Shown here piece after piece: positions 41,243-49,617 of a DNA stretch of 64,000 nucleotides; within the stretch, counting starts at the first letter, position 1; each line of letters begins with the position of its first letter. The notes under the pieces are model-generated. The model was not told the DNA's origin and did not search any database. It saw only the letters and a program-made list of their open reading frames with translations. A program made the position numbers and the translations under genes. This DNA comes from Blastococcus sp. LR1 (GTDB taxonomy: Bacteria > Actinomycetota > Actinomycetes > Mycobacteriales > Geodermatophilaceae), in assembly GCF_020166105.1 (NCBI RefSeq), contig NZ_JAIUJY010000002.1, forward strand, positions 790,696 to 854,695, read 5' to 3'.

Positions 41243-42772
41243 TCATCGGGGCGGGGTCCCGCGGTCCAGCTGCACGGCCTCCGGCGTGTGCAGCCGGACC
41301 ATCGTGCGGGCGGCGTGCGGCGGCAGCCGACGGGGTGTGGCGAGGGAGACCCCCACCATGACGAGGAATGCCAGGGGGACGGTCCATGCGGCCGGCTGGC
41401 CCAGGAGCGCGCCCGGCCAGCCGACGGGCGCCACCCCGAGCAGCGTGGCGATCACCGCCCCGCCGGCGCACCCCCCGCCGACGACCATGCCGGCGATCGC
41501 CCCGACGTCGGTGAGCCGACGCCACCAGATGCCCAGCACCAGCAGCGGGCAGAAGGTGGAGGCCGCGAAGGCGAAGGCCAGCCCGACCGCCTGGGCCACC
41601 CCCACCCCCTCGGCCGCCAGCGCCAGACCCAGCGGGACGAGGACGGCGACGACGGCGCCGGCCTGGAAGGCCCGCACCCCACCGAACCGCCGCCCCAGCA
41701 CGTCCTGACTGATCACGCCGGCCACCGCCACGGTCAGCCCGGACGACGTGGACAGGAACGCCGCGAACGCTCCTGCTGTGGTGAGCGCGGAGAGCAGGTC
41801 GCCCAGCGTGCCGGCCAGCATGCGGGCCGGCAGTTCCAGCACCAGCGATTCGGTGCGGCCGCTGGCGACGAGGTCGGGTGCGTACAGCCGGCCCAGGCCG
41901 CCGTACACGGGCGGCAGGAGGTAGAAGACGCCGAGCAGGGCCAGCACGAAGAGGGTCGTGCGGCGGGCCGCGGCGCCGTCGGGGTTGGTGTAGAAGCGCA
42001 CCACCACGTGCGGGAGCCCCATCGTGCCGAGGAACGTGGCGATGATGATCGAGTAGGTCGTGTAGAGCTCGTGGTCGGTCCCGGCCAGGGGCGACACCCA
42101 CGAGTCCCCGGCCGGGCCGGCGTCCCCGACGTCGACCGAGGCCGGGGAGATGCCGCCGTCGCCGAGCCAGATCCCGACCATGAACAGCAGCGGGAACAGC
42201 AGCGCGGTGAGCTTCAGCCAGTACTGGAACGCCTGGACGAAGGTGATGCTCCGCATGCCGCCGAACAGCACGTTGACCAGCACCACCGTCGCGACCAGCA
42301 CACCCCCGAGCCAGGGGCCGGTCCCCGTCGTGGCGGCCAGCGCGATGCCGGCGCCCTGGAACTGCGGCATGAGGTAGAGCCAGCCGATGGCCACCACCAG
42401 CAGCGCGGACAGCCGCCGCACCCCGCGCGACTCCAGTCGGCTCTCGGCGAAGTCGGGCAGCGTGTACGCCCCGGACCGGCGCAGCGGCGCGGCGACGAGG
42501 ACCAGCAGGACGAGGTAGCCGGCGGTCCAGCCGACCGGGTACCAGAGCATCTCCGTGCCGAAGGCGAGCACCAGGCCGGCGACCCCGAGGAAGGAGGCCG
42601 CGGACAGGTACTCCCCACCGATGGCCGACGCGTTGAGTCCCGGCCGCACCGTGCGCGAGGCGACGAAGAAGTCGCTGGTGGTGCGGGAGAACCGCCAGCC
42701 GTAGGCGCCGACCGCCAGCGTGGCCACGAAGACGGCCGTCACGCCCAGGACGCTGTAGCCGGCGGCGGTCAT
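41243..42772 (-). CDS. Second solute:sodium symporter (monocarboxylate type)
   Basis: 509-residue SSS transporter paralogous to the one at 39007. It has FFVASRTVRPGLNASAIGGE then YLSAASFLGVAGLVLAFG at the N-terminus and GTMGLPHVVVRFYTNPDGAA in the middle. About 13 membrane helices; the C-terminal tail is hydrophilic. It lies directly downstream of a small membrane protein and a LytS/LytTR pair on the same strand, which may regulate it. Confidence 0.92.
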   Translation of the reverse strand: MTAAGYSVLGVTAVFVATLAVGAYGWRFSRTTSDFFVASRTVRPGLNASAIGGEYLSAASFLGVAGLVLAFGTEMLWYPVGWTAGYLVLLVLVAAPLRRSGAYTLPDFAESRLESRGVRRLSALLVVAIGWLYLMPQFQGAGIALAATTGTGPWLGGVLVATVVLVNVLFGGMRSITFVQAFQYWLKLTALLFPLLFMVGIWLGDGGISPASVDVGDAGPAGDSWVSPLAGTDHELYTTYSIIIATFLGTMGLPHVVVRFYTNPDGAAARRTTLFVLALLGVFYLLPPVYGGLGRLYAPDLVASGRTESLVLELPARMLAGTLGDLLSALTTAGAFAAFLSTSSGLTVAVAGVISQDVLGRRFGGVRAFQAGAVVAVLVPLGLALAAEGVGVAQAVGLAFAFAASTFCPLLVLGIWWRRLTDVGAIAGMVVGGGCAGGAVIATLLGVAPVGWPGALLGQPAAWTVPLAFLVMVGVSLATPRRLPPHAARTMVRLHTPEAVQLDRGTPPR

Positions 42773-42791
42773 CGGGGGCCGTCGAGGCGCG

Positions 42792-43166
42792 TCACGAGCG
42801 TTCCAGGACGTCGGCGAAGTCCCGCTCGTTCCGCTCCGCGGCGCGCACGTAGAGCCAGCCGATCCCGAACAGGAACGGGTAGACGGCGAACGCCAGCAGC
42901 AGCCACGGCAGCGGCACGGCGAGCACCTCGATCCTCGCCAGGTCCGGGAGCAGCCAGAACACCAGCGGGATCCCGCCCACGAACACCGCGACGGCTCCGA
43001 GCGCGAGCAGCGCCAGCCGCAGCTGGGAGCGCAGCAGCGAGGACATGTAGACCTCGCCCAGCAGGGTCTGGGCGTCGATCTCGCGGGCGGGAGGAACCCG
43101 CTGGGCCCGGGCGGCGCCGGTGCGCGGGCTGGTGACGCGCACCCGCCGGGGCGGGGTCTCCGACAC
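42792..43166 (-). CDS. Small two-TM membrane protein paired with the second symporter
   Basis: 124 residues with a basic N-terminal 35 residues and two transmembrane helices (about 50-72, LALLALGAVAVFVGGIPLVF, and 82-105, PWLLLAFAVYPFLFGIGWLY). The position just before a symporter and the topology match DUF485 subunits, although the signature itself is not evident. It starts at GTG 43166, 3 nt after the LytTR gene, and ends 19 nt before the symporter. Confidence 0.75.
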   Translation of the reverse strand: MSETPPRRVRVTSPRTGAARAQRVPPAREIDAQTLLGEVYMSSLLRSQLRLALLALGAVAVFVGGIPLVFWLLPDLARIEVLAVPLPWLLLAFAVYPFLFGIGWLYVRAAERNERDFADVLERS

Positions 43167-43169
43167 CGG

Positions 43170-43913
43170 TCACCCCCGACCCGAGGTGCCCGGCCGCGCC
43201 CGGCGCACCAGCAGATCGCGCAGCTCCCGGGTGTGCCGGCGGCTGACGCCGAGCTCCGTGCCGCCGACGACCACCGTGCAGCGGCCGGCGTCCATCCGCA
43301 CTTCCTTGACGTGCTGGAGCGCGACCAGGAGCGACCGGTGGATGCGCACGAACCCGGCGTCCTTCCAGGCCTCCTCCAGCGTGGTCAGGGGCACCCGGAC
43401 CAGGTGGCTGCCCGTCGGGGTGTGCAGCCGGGCGTAGTCGCCCTGCGCCTCGACGTAGCCGACGCTGGAGCGCGGCACGAACCTCGTCACCCCGCCCAGC
43501 TCGACGGCGATGTCGTCGTCCGCCGGCGCGGAGCCACCGGCCCGCGCGCCCACCACCCGGCGGACGGCCTCGGCCAGCCGGTCGTCGCGCACCGGCTTCA
43601 GGACGTAGTCGACGGCGCCCAGCTCGAAGGCGTCCACGGCGTGGTCGTCGTGGGCGGTGACGAAGACGACCGCCGGCGGGACCTTGAACCGGGACAGCAC
43701 CCGCGCCAGGTCGACCCCGCTGAGCCCCGGCATCCGGATGTCCAGGAAGACTGCGTCCACCGCCCGCTCCTGCAGCAACCGCAACGCCTCGGTGGCCGAG
43801 TCGCTGGTCAGCACGGTCTCGATCCGGCCGTCCCGCTCGAGCAGCCAGCGCAGCTCCTCCAGCGCCGGGCGCTCGTCGTCCACCACGAGGACGGTCAGCC
43901 GGTCGGCTGTCAC
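43170..43913 (-). CDS. LytTR-type response regulator
   Basis: 247 residues. Receiver domain with acidic pocket VVDDERPAL and phospho-acceptor Asp58 in AVFLDIRMPG, and Lys in DYVLKPVRDD. A LytTR DNA-binding domain covers about 140-238 (VGYVEAQGDYARLHTPTGSH, FVRIHRSLLVALQHVKEV). GTG 43913 overlaps the kinase stop by 4 nt. LytTR regulators such as BtsR and YpdB of E. coli control pyruvate or organic-acid transporters, which agrees with the symporter genes behind it. Confidence 0.92.
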   Translation of the reverse strand: MTADRLTVLVVDDERPALEELRWLLERDGRIETVLTSDSATEALRLLQERAVDAVFLDIRMPGLSGVDLARVLSRFKVPPAVVFVTAHDDHAVDAFELGAVDYVLKPVRDDRLAEAVRRVVGARAGGSAPADDDIAVELGGVTRFVPRSSVGYVEAQGDYARLHTPTGSHLVRVPLTTLEEAWKDAGFVRIHRSLLVALQHVKEVRMDAGRCTVVVGGTELGVSRRHTRELRDLLVRRARPGTSGRG

Positions 43914-45034
43914 GGGTGCACCCCGTGGGCGAACTTCGGCACCCGCACGAGCACCCTGGTCCCCGCGCCCGGACCGGTCTCGACCACCAGGCCGTAGTCG
44001 TCGCCGAAGGCGGTGCGCAGGCGGGCGTCGACGTTGCCCAGGCCGACCGAGTCGTCGGAGGCGTCGCCGGCGAGCGCCCGCCGCACCTTCTCCGGATCCT
44101 CACCCACGCCGTCGTCCTCCACGGTGATCAGACACTCGCCCGCTTGGTCCGCCGCGATGATGGTCACCCTCCCGGTCCCCGGTTTGCGCTCCAGCCCGTG
44201 CCGGACGGCGTTCTCCACCAGTGGCTGGAGGCACAGGAACGGAACGGCGACCGGCAGCACCTCCTGCGCCACCCGCAGCGTCACCTGCAGCCGGTCGCCG
44301 AACCGCGCCTTCTCCAGGACCAGGTAGCGCTCGATCGACCGCAGCTCCTCCGCCAGCGTCGTGTACTCGCCGTGCCGGCTGAAGGAGTACCGGGTGAAGT
44401 CGGCGAACTCCAGCAACAGCTCCCGGGCCCGCTCGGGATCGGTGCGCACGAAGGAGGCGATCGCGGTGAGGGAGTTGTAGATGAAGTGCGGGCTGATCTG
44501 CGCCCGCAGCGCCCGGACCTCCGCCTCCATCAGGCGGGTGCGGGAGGCGTCGAGCTCGGCCAGCTCCAGGTTCCCCGAGACCCAGCGCGCGACCTCGGTC
44601 GCGGCCCGCACCAGACCGGCGGACGCCGACGACGTGAACGCCTGCAGCGTGCCGACGACCCGGTCCTCCACCACCAGCGGGCTGATGACCACCTGCCGCA
44701 GGCCACAGCCGGCGTGCGTGCAGGAGAAGTCCTTCCGGTCGCGCACCACCGTGCCGCCGGACTCGAGCACGTTCGCGGCGAGGGCCGCCGTGTCGCGCTC
44801 GTGATGGGCGAACCGGCCGTCCCATGCCAGCATCGTCACGGTGTCGGTGAGGGCGACAGCGGGCACCCCGAGCAGGTCACGCAGGTGGCGGACGGCGCGC
44901 TCGGCGGATTCCGTCGTCAGGCCCTCGCGCAGCTCGGGCGCGCTGCGGGAGGCGGAGTGGAGGGTGCGGAAGGTCGCCAGCTCCGCCTCGGTGCCCAGGT
45001 GGCCCGGGCGCAGCCACCGCCGGAGATCGCGCAT
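43910..45034 (-). CDS. LytS-family sensor histidine kinase with GAF domain
   Basis: 374 residues, without clear transmembrane helices. A GAF-like domain covers about 40-155 and contains the cysteine pattern FSCTHAGCGLRQVV (Cys105, Cys110), which might sense redox state or bind metal. His_kinase domain: AQISPHFIYNSLTAIASFVR with phospho-accepting His183. HATPase: PLVENAVRHGLER, VEDDGVGED and SVGLGNVDARL. It partners with the LytTR regulator. The start ATG 45034 is about 200 nt from the divergent Rieske gene. Confidence 0.9.
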   Translation of the reverse strand: MRDLRRWLRPGHLGTEAELATFRTLHSASRSAPELREGLTTESAERAVRHLRDLLGVPAVALTDTVTMLAWDGRFAHHERDTAALAANVLESGGTVVRDRKDFSCTHAGCGLRQVVISPLVVEDRVVGTLQAFTSSASAGLVRAATEVARWVSGNLELAELDASRTRLMEAEVRALRAQISPHFIYNSLTAIASFVRTDPERARELLLEFADFTRYSFSRHGEYTTLAEELRSIERYLVLEKARFGDRLQVTLRVAQEVLPVAVPFLCLQPLVENAVRHGLERKPGTGRVTIIAADQAGECLITVEDDGVGEDPEKVRRALAGDASDDSVGLGNVDARLRTAFGDDYGLVVETGPGAGTRVLVRVPKFAHGVHP

Positions 45035-45193
45035 CGCGGTCGGGCGCCGGGAGCCTCGCGACCCGGCGTCCGTTCCTCCTCCCCCACGTCTCGGTGCCCG
45101 CCGCTGGAGCGGGAAAGGTGAGCCTGCGCACGGTAGACGCCCGCCCGCCTGCTCGGGCCACCCGATCGTGATGTGTCCCCGAACTCATGGTGC

Positions 45194-45205
45194 GGGACAT
45201 GTCCC
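45194..45205. promoter_or_regulatory. Perfect 12-bp palindrome before the Rieske gene
   Basis: GGGACATGTCCC, with a further TGTCCC half-site at 45174-45179, in the divergent space between the LytS and Rieske genes. A candidate operator for an unidentified regulator. Confidence 0.35.
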
Positions 45206-45236
45206 ACGGCCGTAACCCCGGAGAAATTCCCGGCTG

Positions 45237-46565
45237 GTGCACTTCGGCATGGACATGCCCGAGCGCGGGACGACCGGCTGGTACCCGGTGGTCCGCGCGG
45301 CCGAGGTGGGGACGACGCCGGTGCCGGTGGGCGCCGCCGGCTCGGCGTACGTCGTCGTCCGGCTGCGCCCGAACGGCGAGGTGACGGCGTTCCCGGCCCG
45401 CTGCCCGCACCGGCTGGTCCCCCTGGCCGCCGGGCACGTCGAGGACGGCCGGCTGATCTGCCCGGCGCACGGATGGCGGTTCGACGGCGAGGGCAGGTGC
45501 ACGACGGTGCCCTCGCTCGGCGACGACGGCTGCCCTCCGCCGCGGGCCGACCTCCGTGGACCGTGGGCGGTCGAGGAGCGGTACGGCTGGGTGTGGCTGG
45601 CGCCGGAACCGACGACGTCGGGACCACCGCGGCCGGCCGGCGATCTCCGCCCCGAGCCGGGAGCCGAGCTGCCGCGACCAGCAGGCCCCGTCTTCGACAA
45701 CCTGGCGCCGGCCCTGGCGAACGCCTGGCACCCGGTCGAGCTCAGCCGCGAACTGCGACCGGGCGGCTGGTCCTCGGTCCGGCTGCTCGGTTGCACGTGG
45801 AACCTTGCGCGCGACGCCGCCGGCACGGTGACCGTCGAGCCGGCGGTGTTCGGCGTCCGCGAGCGGCTCGGCCTGATCTGGCTGGCTCCGGCGGAGCCGG
45901 CCGACGTCCCGCTCGAGGTGCCGGAGCTCTTCGACCGCCGCTTCGTGGCCGGCTGGTTGCCGCCGGTGCGCTCCCCCGGCCCGGCCGGCCCGCTGGCGGA
46001 CACCTTCCTCGACGCGTCGCACGGCCCGTTCGTGCACGCCACGACCATCGGGGCGGCCGACCGCGCGGAGGTGGCTCCCGCCGAGGTGGTGCGCGAGCCG
46101 GGCGGCTTCAGCAGCGTGCAGGAGCAGTGGGTGGACAACCCGGTCGACCCGGAGGTCACGACCGGCGGGCGGCCGCTGCGCCAGCGCCGCCGGACCACCT
46201 ACACGTTCCGCGCCCCGTTCCGGCTCTGCCTGCGGCAGGAGTTCCTCGACTCCGGCGCGGCGACGACGCTGCTGTACCTGCTGCAGCCCGAGGACCTGGA
46301 CTCCACCCGGATCTACACCTGCCTGCTCGTCTCGGCCGGCCCGGGCCAGCCGCTGCCGACGCCTCGCTCGCTGGCCGAGCAGGTGGCGCTCCAGCGGCGG
46401 ATCCTCGAGGAGGACGTGCGCTCGCAGGAGACCCTCGCCGTCCCCGGGCTGCCGCTGGACCTCCGCGACGAGGTGCACGTGCCCGCCGACCGGCTGGGCC
46501 TCGCGCTGCGCGAGGCGCTCTGCGACTTCATGGTCGCCGAGCGCCGGCAGCAGCGGGCCGCCTGA
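45237..46565 (+). CDS. Rieske non-heme iron oxygenase with internal Rieske-fold duplication
   Basis: 442 residues. The first Rieske domain (about 14-125) has the [2Fe-2S] ligands Cys56-x-His58 (ARCPHRL) and Cys75-x2-His78 (CPAHGW). Residues about 163-218 look like a second Rieske fold without ligands: AWHPVELSRELRPGGWSSVR ending RERLGLIWLAP, parallel to GWYPVVRAAEV ending EERYGWVWLAP in the first. The catalytic domain follows, with the mononuclear iron motif FLDASHGPFVHA (Asp259, His262, His267). It needs a reductase from elsewhere. The substrate is unknown; family members act on sterols, aromatics or amines. GTG 45237, ATG 45249 and ATG 45255 are possible starts. Confidence 0.85.
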   Translation: MHFGMDMPERGTTGWYPVVRAAEVGTTPVPVGAAGSAYVVVRLRPNGEVTAFPARCPHRLVPLAAGHVEDGRLICPAHGWRFDGEGRCTTVPSLGDDGCPPPRADLRGPWAVEERYGWVWLAPEPTTSGPPRPAGDLRPEPGAELPRPAGPVFDNLAPALANAWHPVELSRELRPGGWSSVRLLGCTWNLARDAAGTVTVEPAVFGVRERLGLIWLAPAEPADVPLEVPELFDRRFVAGWLPPVRSPGPAGPLADTFLDASHGPFVHATTIGAADRAEVAPAEVVREPGGFSSVQEQWVDNPVDPEVTTGGRPLRQRRRTTYTFRAPFRLCLRQEFLDSGAATTLLYLLQPEDLDSTRIYTCLLVSAGPGQPLPTPRSLAEQVALQRRILEEDVRSQETLAVPGLPLDLRDEVHVPADRLGLALREALCDFMVAERRQQRAA

Positions 46566-46568
46566 GGA

Positions 46569-46697
46569 TCACTCCCCCGGCAGCTCCTCCCCGCACGCGG
46601 GGCAGCGCGTGGGCGGGTCCTCGTCGGCGACCCGGCCGCACGCCGGGCAGACGCGGCGGAGCAGGCAGGCGGCGTCGCCACCCTCGTCGTCGGTCAT
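46569..46697 (-). CDS. 42-aa zinc-ribbon protein
   Basis: ATG 46697 to TGA 46569 encodes MTDDEGGDAACLLRRVCPAC continuing GRVADEDPPTRCPACGEELPGE. Two CPACG knuckles 15 residues apart form a rubredoxin-like zinc ribbon. The pattern is too ordered to be chance. It is convergent with the Rieske gene, 3 nt apart. TAGGAA lies 7 nt before the ATG. It could bind nucleic acid or a partner protein; function unknown. Confidence 0.7.
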   Translation of the reverse strand: MTDDEGGDAACLLRRVCPACGRVADEDPPTRCPACGEELPGE

Positions 46698-46776
46698 GCG
46701 CCGGTTCCTACCCGTCCTCCCGCGGGTGGACGCGCATCTCCCCCCAGGGGACGACGAGATCGGACGCCGTTCCTCC

Positions 46777-46782
46777 TAGGGT
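46777..46782 (+). promoter_or_regulatory. Leaderless-type -10 box of the NarL-type kinase gene
   Basis: TAGGGT, 7 nt before GTG 46790, no ribosome binding site. Confidence 0.5.
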
Positions 46783-46789
46783 CGACCCC

Positions 46790-47968
46790 GTGGACCGGCC
46801 CCCCGTGCGACTGACCGACTGGCTGCGCGGGCACCCGTTCGCCGTCGACATCGCCCTGGCCGCGGCCGTCTTCTTCTTCACGGTGCTCATCACCGCAGAG
46901 TCCTACTGGGCGGGCACCCGGCAGTCGTTCCTCGTCGGGGTCCTGCTCACCGCCCCGCTCGCCTGGCGGCGCCGGGCTCCGGTGCCGGCCGCCGCCGTCG
47001 TCGTGGCCGCCGGACTGCTGGAGGTCGCCTTCCTCCCCGCCTTCCTCGCGGCCAACGTCTCGGCGCTGCTGATGGTCTACGCCCTGGCCGCCTACGCGCC
47101 GCGGTGGGCGAGCCGGGCCGGGCTGGCGGTCGGCCTGTTCGGTGCGGCCCTGGCCGTGCTGCGCTACTTCTCGGACTACTCCGACGTCTTCGTCATGGCC
47201 GCCAACGCCGGAGCCATCGGCGTCGCGGTCGTCGCCGCGTGGGCGCTGGGCAACCTGCGCCGGGCCCGACTCCAGCAGCTGACCGCGCTGGAGGAGCGCG
47301 CGCAGCTGCTGGAGCTCGAGCGCGACCAGGAGATGCGGCTGGCGGCCAGCACCGAGCGGGCGCGCATCGCCCGCGAGCTGCACGACGTCGTCGCGCACTC
47401 CCTGTCGGTCGTCATCGCCCAGGCCGACGGCGGCCGCTACGCCGGAAAGGCCGATCCGGAGGCGGCGACCGGCGCCCTGGAGGCGATCGCCGCGACCGGA
47501 CGCCAGGCACTCACCGACATGCGCTCCCTGCTCGGGGTGCTTCGCGAGGGCGGCGGCGAGGAGTACGCGCCGCAGCCCGACGTCGCCGCGATCCCGGCCC
47601 TGGTAGAGGACGTGCGCGCCAGCGGGCTGGACGTCGACCTCATCATCGAGGGCGAGCCGAGGCCCCTGCCGGCCGGTCCGCAGCTGGCCGCCTACCGGAT
47701 CGTGCAGGAGTCGCTGACCAACGTGCTCAAGCACGCGGGTCCCGCATCGCGCGCCTGGGTGCGGCTGCAGTGGCGACCCGACGCCCTGGAGCTCTCGGTG
47801 CTGGACGACGGCCGCGGCGCCGCCGCCGTGGAGAGCGACGGGCAGGGCCAGGGTGTGCGCGGCATGCAGGAGCGGGCCTCCCTGCACGGCGGACGGCTGG
47901 AGGCCGGGCCGCGGCACGGCGGCGGTTTCGGCGTGCACGCCGCCCTGCCCTACGGTTCGCGGCGATGA
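46790..47968 (+). CDS. NarL-type (HisKA_3) membrane histidine kinase
   Basis: 392 residues. Five or six hydrophobic segments fill about 15-150, without an extracellular sensor domain. A coiled coil (ARLQQLTALEERAQLLELER) leads to the HisKA_3 dimerisation domain ERARIARELHDVVAHSLSVV with His198. The ATPase has QESLTNVLKHAGPASRAWVR, LDDGRGAAA and GVRGMQERASLHGG. The compact membrane part suggests sensing of membrane stress or of the neighbouring transporter. GTG 46790 was chosen from TAGGGT seven bases upstream. It overlaps the response regulator gene in ATGA. Confidence 0.9.
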   Translation: MDRPPVRLTDWLRGHPFAVDIALAAAVFFFTVLITAESYWAGTRQSFLVGVLLTAPLAWRRRAPVPAAAVVVAAGLLEVAFLPAFLAANVSALLMVYALAAYAPRWASRAGLAVGLFGAALAVLRYFSDYSDVFVMAANAGAIGVAVVAAWALGNLRRARLQQLTALEERAQLLELERDQEMRLAASTERARIARELHDVVAHSLSVVIAQADGGRYAGKADPEAATGALEAIAATGRQALTDMRSLLGVLREGGGEEYAPQPDVAAIPALVEDVRASGLDVDLIIEGEPRPLPAGPQLAAYRIVQESLTNVLKHAGPASRAWVRLQWRPDALELSVLDDGRGAAAVESDGQGQGVRGMQERASLHGGRLEAGPRHGGGFGVHAALPYGSRR

Positions 47969-48660
47969 GCGAACCGATTCGAGTCGTCCTCGTCGACGAC
48001 CAGCAGATGGTCCGCGCCGGGTTCCGCATGGTCATCGACTCCCAGCCCGACCTGGGCGTGGTCGGGGAGGCCGGCGACGGCGCCGCCGCGGTCGAGCTGC
48101 TGGCGCGCACGCGGGCCGACGTCGTCCTGATGGACGTCCGGATGCCGGGCACCGATGGGATCGAGGCCACCCGCCAGGTGACGGCGCTGCCCGAGCCGCC
48201 CAAGGTCGTCGTGCTCACCACGTTCGACCTCGACGAGTACGTGGTGGCCGCCATCGGGGCCGGGGCCAGCGGCTTCCTGCTCAAGGACGCGGCGCCCGAG
48301 GACATGCTCGACGCGATCCGCACCGTGCACGCGGGCGACTCGGTGATCGCGGCGAGCTCCACTCGCCGGCTGCTGCAGCACGTGGCGCCGATGCTGCGGG
48401 GCGCGACGCCGACGACTGCTCCCACCGACGACCGGGCGCTCGCCGAGCTCACCCCGCGCGAGCGGGAGGTGCTCGAGCAGATGGCGCTGGGTGCGTCGAA
48501 CAGCGAGATCGCGACGCACTTCTTCGTCAGCGAGGCGACCGTGAAAACCCACGTCGGGCGGGTGCTGGCCAAGACCGGCTCGCGCGACCGGGTGCAGGCC
48601 GTCGTCCTCGCCTACCGGACCGGCCTGGTCGCTCCCGCGGATCTGCTCCGCAACGCCTAG
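47965..48660 (+). CDS. NarL/LuxR-type response regulator
   Basis: 231 residues; partner of the preceding kinase. Receiver: VVLVDDQQMVRAGFRM, Asp57 in VVLMDVRMPGTDG, Lys in GFLLKDAAPED. The LuxR helix-turn-helix is LTPREREVLEQMALGASNSE then HFFVSEATVKTHVGRVLAKT. Probably controls the ABC transporter genes immediately downstream (48840-52104). Confidence 0.93.
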   Translation: MSEPIRVVLVDDQQMVRAGFRMVIDSQPDLGVVGEAGDGAAAVELLARTRADVVLMDVRMPGTDGIEATRQVTALPEPPKVVVLTTFDLDEYVVAAIGAGASGFLLKDAAPEDMLDAIRTVHAGDSVIAASSTRRLLQHVAPMLRGATPTTAPTDDRALAELTPREREVLEQMALGASNSEIATHFFVSEATVKTHVGRVLAKTGSRDRVQAVVLAYRTGLVAPADLLRNA

Positions 48661-48662
48661 AA

Positions 48663-48716
48663 GGACCCCGTCCCCCTCACCGCTCGCACGCTCGCGGCGA
48701 GCCTCTGGACGGGGCC
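48663..48716 (+). terminator. Long hairpin after the two-component genes
   Basis: CCCCGTCC (48666-48673) pairs with GGACGGGG (48707-48714), with an inner GCTCGC/GCGAGC pairing; directly after the stop codon. The remaining DNA up to 48839 holds the ABC promoter, but no clear hexamers were identified. Confidence 0.5.
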
Positions 48717-48839
48717 GTTCCAGCACCTCCCGTGTAAGACCAGGGGATGACGGCGGAGATCGTCCTCTGCTCCGACGCGGGAGGACGGCCCCGAGCGAGA
48801 GCGTGATCTCGTCCCGATCACCTGTCCACGGAGGCCACC

Positions 48840-49613
48840 GTGTCCGTTCCCGTCATGACCGTTCCCGGCGAGCCGCCGGCCGCACCGGCGGGCGTCGCCG
48901 TCCGCGCCGCCGGGCTGCGCAAGACCTACGGGAAGGGTGAGACCGCCGTCCGCGCCCTCGCCGGCGTCGACGTCGCCTTCGCCCGCGGGGAGTTCACCGC
49001 GATCATGGGCCCGTCCGGCTCCGGCAAGTCCACGCTCATGCACTGCCTCGCCGGCCTGGACACCGCGTCGGCGGGCCAGGTGTGGCTGGGCGACACCGAG
49101 CTGACCGCGCTGCACGACGACTCCCTGACCGCGCTGCGCCGCCAGCGGATCGGCTTCGTCTTCCAGGCGTTCAACCTGCTGCCGGTACTGCCGGCGCGGG
49201 AGAACATCGTCCTGCCGATGCAGCTGGCCGGGCAGCGCCCGGACCCCGTCTGGTTCGACGACGTCGTCGCCCGCCTCGGTCTGCGCGAGCGGCTGGGCCA
49301 CCGGCCGCACGAGCTCTCCGGCGGCCAGCAGCAGCGGGTCGCCATCGCCCGCGCCCTGCTCCCCCGCCCCGACGTCGTGTTCGCCGACGAGCCCACCGGC
49401 AACCTGGACTCCCGCTCCGGTGCCGAGGTGCTCGGCCTGCTGCGCTCCAGCGTGCGGGAGACCGGGCAGACCGTCGTCATGGTCACCCACGACCCCTCCG
49501 CCGCCGCCTACGCCGACCGCGTGGTGCTGCTGGCCGACGGGCTCCTCGCCGGTGAGCTGACCGACCCCACCGCCGAGTCGGTGCTCGACGCGCTGCGCGG
49601 GCTGGGGGCCTGA
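48840..49613 (+). CDS. ABC transporter ATPase (MacB/LolD-type)
   Basis: 257 residues. Walker A GPSGSGKST (about 58-66), Q-loop FVFQAFNLLP, signature LSGGQQQRVAIARALLPRPD, Walker B VVFADEPTGNLDSRSG and the H-loop MVTHDPSAAA. TGNLDS after Walker B is characteristic of MacB/LolD/FtsE-like ATPases working with FtsX-type permeases, as here. GTG 48840 follows CGGAGG. Four bases separate it from the permease gene. Confidence 0.93.
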   Translation: MSVPVMTVPGEPPAAPAGVAVRAAGLRKTYGKGETAVRALAGVDVAFARGEFTAIMGPSGSGKSTLMHCLAGLDTASAGQVWLGDTELTALHDDSLTALRRQRIGFVFQAFNLLPVLPARENIVLPMQLAGQRPDPVWFDDVVARLGLRERLGHRPHELSGGQQQRVAIARALLPRPDVVFADEPTGNLDSRSGAEVLGLLRSSVRETGQTVVMVTHDPSAAAYADRVVLLADGLLAGELTDPTAESVLDALRGLGA

Positions 49614-49617
49614 CGCG

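Noticed and set aside
45173..46789. Extension of the NarL-type kinase frame through the Rieske gene (931 codons in total)
   Set aside because: The upstream part is a shadow of the Rieske gene; kinase homology and a TAGGGT box fix the start at 46790.
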